Assembly: GCA_021781095.1 (NCBI GenBank)
Contig: JAJXXM010000242.1
Coordinates: forward strand, 1 to 24,565
DNA length: 24,565 nucleotides
Origin: a bacterium
GTDB taxonomy: Bacteria > Eremiobacterota > Eremiobacteria > Baltobacterales > Baltobacteraceae
Reading direction: 5' to 3'
Positions within the stretch are counted from its first letter, which is position 1. Every line of letters begins with the position of its first letter. Shown here in pieces: positions 20,592 through 24,565 of the stretch. The notes beneath the pieces are model-generated. The model worked only from the letters and a program-made list of their open reading frames with translations. It ran no database searches and had not been told where the DNA came from. The position numbers and the translations under genes were made by a program.

Positions 20592-20942
20592 ATGAACGTC
20601 ATCGATACCCTCGAACGCGAACAGCTCAAACCGACGGTCCCCGACATGCGCTCGGGCGACACGGTAAAGGTTTTCTCCAAGGTCGTTGAAGGCGGCAAGG
20701 AGCGCACGCAGATGTTTGAAGGCGTCGTCACCGCTCGGAAGAGCGGCGGCCTCGGCGAATGCATCGTCGTTCGCCGCGTCGCCCACGGCGTCGGCGTCGA
20801 AAAGACGTTCTTGCTGCACAGCCCGCGCGTCGAGAAAATCGAGATCAGCAAGCGCGGCATCGTCCGCCGCAGCCGTCTCTATTATCTCAGCGATCTCGTC
20901 GGCAAAGCCGCGCGCATCAAAGAAAGAAAGACCGCTCGATAG
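20592..20942 (+). CDS. rplS: Large-subunit ribosomal protein bL19
   Basis: 116 residues, full length for bL19, which sits at the interface of the ribosomal subunits. Typical features are the N-terminal DTLEREQLKPTVPDMRSGDTVKV, the middle FEGVVTARKSGG and GVGVEKTFLLHSPRVEKIE, and the C-terminal RRSRLYYLSDLVGKAARIKE. The start ATG at 20592 is preceded by ACAGGA. A separate promoter and leader hairpin lie upstream. The first signal peptidase gene follows directly. Confidence 0.97.
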   Translation: MNVIDTLEREQLKPTVPDMRSGDTVKVFSKVVEGGKERTQMFEGVVTARKSGGLGECIVVRRVAHGVGVEKTFLLHSPRVEKIEISKRGIVRRSRLYYLSDLVGKAARIKERKTAR

Positions 20943-21033
20943 GGCCGCGACGCTGCTTGCGTTTTTTGCCCTCATAGCGTTGCTCGTCGCCCTCCTTTTG
21001 CGAGCGTTGCCGTTTCGGCGACGCTCGCTTCGT

Positions 21034-21621
21034 ATGTACGGCGAGATCGCGCTCGTCGCGGGTTTGCTCGCGCTATTTCTGACGCCGTTCACGATCCGCA
21101 TCTTCGTGGTTCCGTCGATATCGATGGAACCCACGTTGCGCGTCGGCGACGTGATCCTCGTCGATCGGTTGCCGACGCTGCTGGGCCTCGCGCCTCCCAA
21201 CGGCAGCATCGTCGTCTTTCGCCCGCCGAGCACGGTTGCGAAAACCGATTTCGTCAAGCGAGTCGTCGCTCGCTCCGGCGACACGTTCTCGCTCGTCGAC
21301 GGCGTCGCCGAACGAAACGGGCGCGCGATTCCCGAGCCGTATCTCGCCAATCCACCGGCGTACGACCTCGCGATCTCGGGTTTCTCCCTCCTGCTCGACG
21401 GCGAGCCCTTGGCAGGGAACGTGGCGAGCATTCCCCCTCGTTCGCAGTGGGCGAGCGAGGACCGCGTGCCGAATGGGTACGCGCTCGTCCTCGGCGACAA
21501 TCGAAATTACTCCGACGATTCGCACCTTTGGGGCTTTCTGAAGCTCCGCGGGCACGTCGTCGGGCAAGCCATGGCCGTCGTGTGGCCGCTATCGCACATC
21601 GCACTCTTCAGCCTCGAATGA
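21034..21621 (+). CDS. lepB: Type I signal peptidase, first of three
   Basis: 195 residues from the ATG at 21034. Signal peptidase I cuts signal peptides from exported proteins at the outer face of the membrane with a Ser-Lys pair. Ser 30 in SISMEPTLRVGD and Lys 75 in DFVKRVVARSGD are in place, and GDNRNYSDDSHLWG is box E (His instead of the more common Arg). The start is uncertain. The same frame is open back to 20938, just after rplS, and encodes a second hydrophobic helix (ATLLAFFALIALLVALLLRAL), so a two-helix protein beginning at TTG 20980 or another non-ATG codon is possible. No ribosome site is clear for any of them. It lies 7 bases before the second signal peptidase gene. Confidence 0.88.
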   Translation: MYGEIALVAGLLALFLTPFTIRIFVVPSISMEPTLRVGDVILVDRLPTLLGLAPPNGSIVVFRPPSTVAKTDFVKRVVARSGDTFSLVDGVAERNGRAIPEPYLANPPAYDLAISGFSLLLDGEPLAGNVASIPPRSQWASEDRVPNGYALVLGDNRNYSDDSHLWGFLKLRGHVVGQAMAVVWPLSHIALFSLE

Positions 21622-21628
21622 AAGACGC

Positions 21629-22372
21629 ATGATCACTCCGCAGTTAATCGTTATTGCCGTCCTGGTCCTCATCGTCGTGCGCGTAATTTTCTCGCTTCGC
21701 CCCGTCATTGCGGGAACGAGCGGGAGGAGCCGCACGATCGCGCGCGAGTATCTCGACGTCTTTATTTTCGCCGGCGCGGCCGCGTGGTTCGTCACTTCGT
21801 TCATCGGTCGCACGTATTATATTCCGTCGGGTTCGATGCTGCCGACGCTGCAGATCGGCGACCTTCTCGTCGTCGATAAATTCGAGTATCGCTTCCATCC
21901 ACCGCACGATGGCGACATTGCGGTCTTCCCGCCCCCGTTACCGAGTCCCGACGATTTCATCAAGCGCGTGATCGGCAGCCCCGGCGACACGATCGAAATT
22001 AAGGGCGGCACCGTTTTTCGAAACGGCGTCGCGCTCAAGGAGCCGTACATCGCGCAACCTCCCGATTATTCGTTGCAAATTCGTAACTACGATATCTACG
22101 TCAACGACGGTTTCGGCTGGCAAGCGCTCGACCCGGCACAAGCAAATATTCCGCCGCGCAAAGACTGGCTCGCGCCCAACCGCATTCCGCCGCATTGCTA
22201 CCTCATGCTCGGGGATAACCGCAACGATTCCGAAGACTCGCACATCTGGGGCTTCGCCCAGGATAGCGGACGCTTCTACAGCGGCCCGCGGGCCGGGAAG
22301 CCCGCCTCCTTCACCGGGCGCGCCGTCCTGATCTTCTGGCCGTTCTCGCAGGCAAGAATTCTCCCGGGGTAA
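21629..22372 (+). CDS. lepB: Type I signal peptidase, second of three
   Basis: 247 residues, the longest of the three. Two N-terminal membrane helices (about 5-22 and 44-60) precede the catalytic Ser 69 in IPSGSMLPTLQIGD and Lys 112 in DFIKRVIGSPGD. Box E reads GDNRNDSEDSHIWG. An insertion of about 30 residues between the Lys region and box E (DYSLQIRNYDIYVNDGFGW), and another after box E, are reminiscent of cyanobacterial-type or Gram-negative LepB proteins with an enlarged second domain. It has 7 bases of spacing from the previous gene and 14 from the next, so all three peptidases are probably co-transcribed with rplS. Confidence 0.93.
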   Translation: MITPQLIVIAVLVLIVVRVIFSLRPVIAGTSGRSRTIAREYLDVFIFAGAAAWFVTSFIGRTYYIPSGSMLPTLQIGDLLVVDKFEYRFHPPHDGDIAVFPPPLPSPDDFIKRVIGSPGDTIEIKGGTVFRNGVALKEPYIAQPPDYSLQIRNYDIYVNDGFGWQALDPAQANIPPRKDWLAPNRIPPHCYLMLGDNRNDSEDSHIWGFAQDSGRFYSGPRAGKPASFTGRAVLIFWPFSQARILPG

Positions 22373-22386
22373 AAGTCTCTTTTCCC

Positions 22387-22893
22387 GTGTGGGAACGCTT
22401 GGGCCGAGCGGCGATCTTTCTCGGCGAGTCGATCGTTCTACTCGCCATCGTTCTCGCGACGATCTTCGTTCGTATTCCCCAGGTCGACGGCGCCTCGATG
22501 GCCCCAACAATTCCAAGCGGTGCGATCGTCGTGACCGAGAGCCTCAGCCAAGATTTCACCCCTCCGCAGCGCGGCGAGATCGTTGCCTTTTCGCTCGATC
22601 TCTCGCGCCGCGAAACCTACATCAAGCGCGTGATCGCGCTCCCCGGCGACCGTATCGGCATTGACAACGGCGTCGTTTTCGTGAACGGTGTTCGCATACA
22701 TGAGCCCTACGTCCATCTCCACGACACTCGCTCCATGCCGACGCTCGTCGTCCCGCCCGGCAAGCTCTTCGTGCTCGGCGACGACCGGCCGCATAGCGAG
22801 GATTCGCGCTTCTTCGGCCCGGTCGCGGAGTCGCGCGTGATCGGCCGCGCTTGGTGGATTCTTTGGCCCTTCGCCCGATTCGGGCCGTTATGA
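22387..22893 (+). CDS. lepB: Type I signal peptidase, third of three
   Basis: 168 residues, compact Gram-positive-like form with one N-terminal helix (about 9-28). The catalytic Ser 37 lies in GASMAPTIPSG and Lys 80 in YIKRVIALPGD. Box E is the canonical GDDRPHSEDSRFFG, unlike the two upstream paralogs, so this may be the housekeeping enzyme. The start is GTG at 22387; an upstream GGGG run is about 14 bases away, so translational coupling with the previous gene is likely. Its stop overlaps the rbgA start as ATGA. Confidence 0.93.
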   Translation: MWERLGRAAIFLGESIVLLAIVLATIFVRIPQVDGASMAPTIPSGAIVVTESLSQDFTPPQRGEIVAFSLDLSRRETYIKRVIALPGDRIGIDNGVVFVNGVRIHEPYVHLHDTRSMPTLVVPPGKLFVLGDDRPHSEDSRFFGPVAESRVIGRAWWILWPFARFGPL

Positions 22894-23693
22894 GCGATCC
22901 GCTCGACCGCGTCGTTCAATGGTATCCGGGGCACATGGTCAAGGCCATGCGTGGAATCGGCGAGCGCCTCGCGCTCGTCGATCTCGCCATCGAGGTGGTC
23001 GACGCGCGCGTCGCCTTCAGCGGGGCGAACCCCGATCTCGCGCGCGTCCTCGCGGGGAAACCGCGCATGGTGCTGCTCTCGCGCGCCGACCTCGCAAATC
23101 CGGCGATCACGCAAGAATGGCTCGAGCGCTATCGCGAGCGAGGGCTGCACGCAGTCGCCTTCAACGCCGGGAGTCGCCGCGATTGCACCTTCGTCCGCGA
23201 CGAGATCGTCCGTTTCGCCGAAAGCGTTCGCGGCACGACGCGCGCGATGATCGTGGGTATTCCGAACTCGGGGAAATCCACCGCGCTCAATGCCCTGCTC
23301 GGCCGCGCCGCCGCTCGCGTACAAAATCGCGCCGGCATCACGCGTTCGTTGCAGTGGTTCCGCCTCGCCCCGAACGTCGAGCTGATGGACACGCCGGGAA
23401 TCCTCGTGCCGAAGATCCCCAATGCCGACGCCCAATGGCACCTCGCACTCTGCGGCGGCGTTCCCGTCGAACGCTACGATCCCGAGGAGATCGTCGAACG
23501 CTTTACCGCGTGGGCCGCACGGCTCGCACTCGAAGGCGTTCCCACGCTCGAGAATTTCGCGCGGAAGGGTGGGTTCGCGCGCAAAGGCGGCGAGTTCGAT
23601 CTTCACAACGCCGCGCGTTCGTATATCAGTCGCTTCAACGATGGCGCCTTCGGCCGCATCTCGCTCGAGCGCCCTTCGGCGGAGCCCGCGTGA
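22890..23693 (+). CDS. rbgA: Ribosome biogenesis GTPase RbgA (YlqF)
   Basis: 267 residues, a circularly permuted GTPase that helps mature the 50S subunit. WYPGHMVKAMR at 11-21 is the family opening. The permuted order is visible: the G4 region at 64-67, then G1 GIPNSGKST at 123-131, then G3 DTPG at 167-170, followed by the C-terminal helical domain. The G4 motif is SRAD where NKxD is usual, so guanine recognition may be altered or relaxed. The start ATG at 22890 overlaps the lepB stop, and the stop overlaps the rnhB start as GTGA. The cluster rplS-lepB-rbgA-rnhB is well known from Firmicutes. Confidence 0.93.
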   Translation: MSDPLDRVVQWYPGHMVKAMRGIGERLALVDLAIEVVDARVAFSGANPDLARVLAGKPRMVLLSRADLANPAITQEWLERYRERGLHAVAFNAGSRRDCTFVRDEIVRFAESVRGTTRAMIVGIPNSGKSTALNALLGRAAARVQNRAGITRSLQWFRLAPNVELMDTPGILVPKIPNADAQWHLALCGGVPVERYDPEEIVERFTAWAARLALEGVPTLENFARKGGFARKGGEFDLHNAARSYISRFNDGAFGRISLERPSAEPA

Positions 23694-24313
23694 GCCGCGA
23701 TCTCGAACTCGCAGCGCGCGAGATCGAACTCCGCCGCAGCGGGTTCACCATCGTCGCGGGGATCGATGAGGCGGGGCGGGGCCCACTCGCGGGCCCGGTC
23801 GTCGCGGCCTGCACGGTGCTGACGGCCCTGCTGCCGGTCAGCGGCATCGACGATTCGAAGCGACTCACGCCCAAGCGTCGCGCCGAACTCGCGCTCGAGA
23901 TTCGCCGCCATGCTGCCGCGTGCGGCATCGGCGTCGCCGAGCCGGCGGAGATCGACGCGCTGAACATCTACCGTGCGACCCAACTCGCGATGCGCCGCGC
24001 CCTGGAAGCGGCGGGGCTTCGCCCAGAGATCGTGCTCGTCGATGCGATGCCGCTCCCCGGGCTCGGGCTTCCCGTCGAATCGATCGTCGGCGGCGACGGG
24101 CGCTGCACCGCAATCGCCGCCGCCTCGATCCTCGCCAAGGAGCATCGTGACGCCCTGCTGCGCGAACTCGACGCACTCGACCCCCGCTATGGCTTCGCGC
24201 GCCACAAGGGCTACGGCACGCCGGAGCACCTCGCGGCGCTGCGCCGCTACGGCCCCTCGCCGTTCCACCGCCGCAGCTTCGCCCCGGTCGCCGAGGCGCT
24301 GGGAACCCCATGA
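23690..24313 (+). CDS. rnhB: Ribonuclease HII
   Basis: 207 residues. RNase HII removes ribonucleotides and RNA from RNA-DNA hybrids. Active-site acids are in place: Asp 26 and Glu 27 in GIDEAGRGPLAGPV, Asp 118 in IVLVDAMPLP and Asp 154 in ILAKEHRD. DDSKRLT and YGFARHKGYGT are further hallmarks. The GTG at 23690 is used, overlapping the rbgA stop; the long in-frame extension upstream is antisense-like noise within rbgA. Its stop overlaps the yraN start as ATGA. Full length. Confidence 0.96.
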   Translation: MSRDLELAAREIELRRSGFTIVAGIDEAGRGPLAGPVVAACTVLTALLPVSGIDDSKRLTPKRRAELALEIRRHAAACGIGVAEPAEIDALNIYRATQLAMRRALEAAGLRPEIVLVDAMPLPGLGLPVESIVGGDGRCTAIAAASILAKEHRDALLRELDALDPRYGFARHKGYGTPEHLAALRRYGPSPFHRRSFAPVAEALGTP

Positions 24314-24565
24314 GCCGAAGAAGGCAGGCGATCGGCCGCGAGGGCGAGCAGCGCGCCGAGGAACTGCTCGGCAAGGTCGGCTACCGCCTGCTCGCCCGCA
24401 ACCTCCGCTTGCCCGGGGGCGAGATCGACCTGCTCTTCTTGGATGGGAGCACTTTGGTTGTCGTAGAAGTGAAGCGACGTGAAAGCTCCGATTTTGGCTC
24501 GGCGCTCGCGGCCGTCGGGCGCTCCAAGCGGGCGACCCTTCGTCGCATCGCCGCCGATTACGCGC
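24310..24565 (+). CDS. YraN/UPF0102 family protein, cut by window end
   Basis: The first 85 residues are present and the rest runs off the window. GREGEQRAEELLGKVGYRLLARN, GGEIDLLF and VVVEVKRRESSDFG follow the UPF0102 pattern. The E-x(n)-D-x(n)-E-V-K arrangement (GEIDLL with VEVK) is a PD-(D/E)XK nuclease-like core. Members are widespread small proteins whose cellular role is still unclear; a Holliday-junction-like endonuclease fold is generally assumed. The ATG at 24310 overlaps the rnhB stop, a common neighbourhood for this family. Confidence 0.9.
   Translation, partial: MSRRRQAIGREGEQRAEELLGKVGYRLLARNLRLPGGEIDLLFLDGSTLVVVEVKRRESSDFGSALAAVGRSKRATLRRIAADYA

Noticed and set aside
20322..21500. 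392-codon minus-strand frame across trmD, rplS and lepB
   Set aside because: Three well-identified plus-strand genes cover the same bases, and the frame has no start signal or motif.
22282..22293. GGCCCGCGGGCC palindrome in the second lepB
   Set aside because: It lies in coding sequence of very high GC, where short GC palindromes are frequent; no regulatory context.
22919..24313. Apparent 464-residue protein ending in RNase HII
   Set aside because: The first 257 codons lie within rbgA in another frame and read as Arg-rich noise. The true start is the GTG at 23690 overlapping the rbgA stop.
1..24565. CRISPR arrays, insertion sequences, rRNA or tRNA genes
   Set aside because: I found no regularly spaced repeats, no transposase or integrase frame with terminal inverted repeats, and no cloverleaf or rRNA-like sequence when reading the window.

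Overview
The window is a GC-rich bacterial chromosome segment with a laterally acquired insert of about 6 kb near its left end. The gene order trmD-rplS-lepB-rbgA-rnhB-yraN, with rplU followed by the ribosomal-processing protease gene prp, resembles Firmicutes or Chloroflexi-type layouts. The very high GC, the flagellin and the many genes of unrecognised family point to a deep, poorly sampled phylum. Candidatus Eremiobacterota (WPS-2) is my best guess, held loosely. Several promoters place a TANNNT -10 box 6-10 bases before the start codon, which suggests that leaderless mRNAs are common in this genome.

Left end (1-2024): sufB (Fe-S scaffold) and a Rieske-type ferredoxin in one transcription unit. 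Insert (about 2025-8015): its edges are marked by a 94-bp imperfect duplication of the ferredoxin 3' end (1931-2024 and 8016-8109, 83/94 identical). Inside are a decayed acetamidase-like fragment, a DUF262/HNH-like nuclease of the GmrSD type, a membrane protein with a HEPN-like RNxxxH motif, a nucleotidyltransferase-like (DUF6932) plus XRE-regulator pair under its own palindromic promoter, and the C-terminal part of a phospholipase D-family protein. This looks like a small defence or toxin-antitoxin island. Immediately right of it are a Phd/YefM antitoxin and the wreck of its PIN toxin.

Middle (8508-13839): a penicillin-acylase-family Ntn hydrolase, then a flagellin with a sigma28-like promoter. 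The flagellin carries a carbohydrate-binding-like domain in its variable region and runs 59 residues past the normal flagellin C-terminus. It is flanked by two members of one small family of unknown proteins. Next (13860-17382, minus strand) is a tightly coupled five-gene operon: membrane protein, winged-helix regulator, BAAT-like hydrolase, ABC ATPase and ABC permease. A near-consensus promoter with a perfect palindrome at the start site suggests autorepression.

Right end (17510-24565): core translation and secretion genes. These are rplU and prp (with a 14-bp perfect hairpin inside prp), a small membrane protein, a TatA-like protein, two unrecognised or Clp-N-like genes, then trmD, rplS, three consecutive type I signal peptidases, rbgA, rnhB and the start of yraN, with start/stop overlaps joining the last genes.

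The strongest candidates for something new are the HEPN/TM plus DUF262 pair, the DUF6932-XRE module with its operator, the modified flagellin and the prp hairpin. All functional statements are from reading the sequence; no database search was run.
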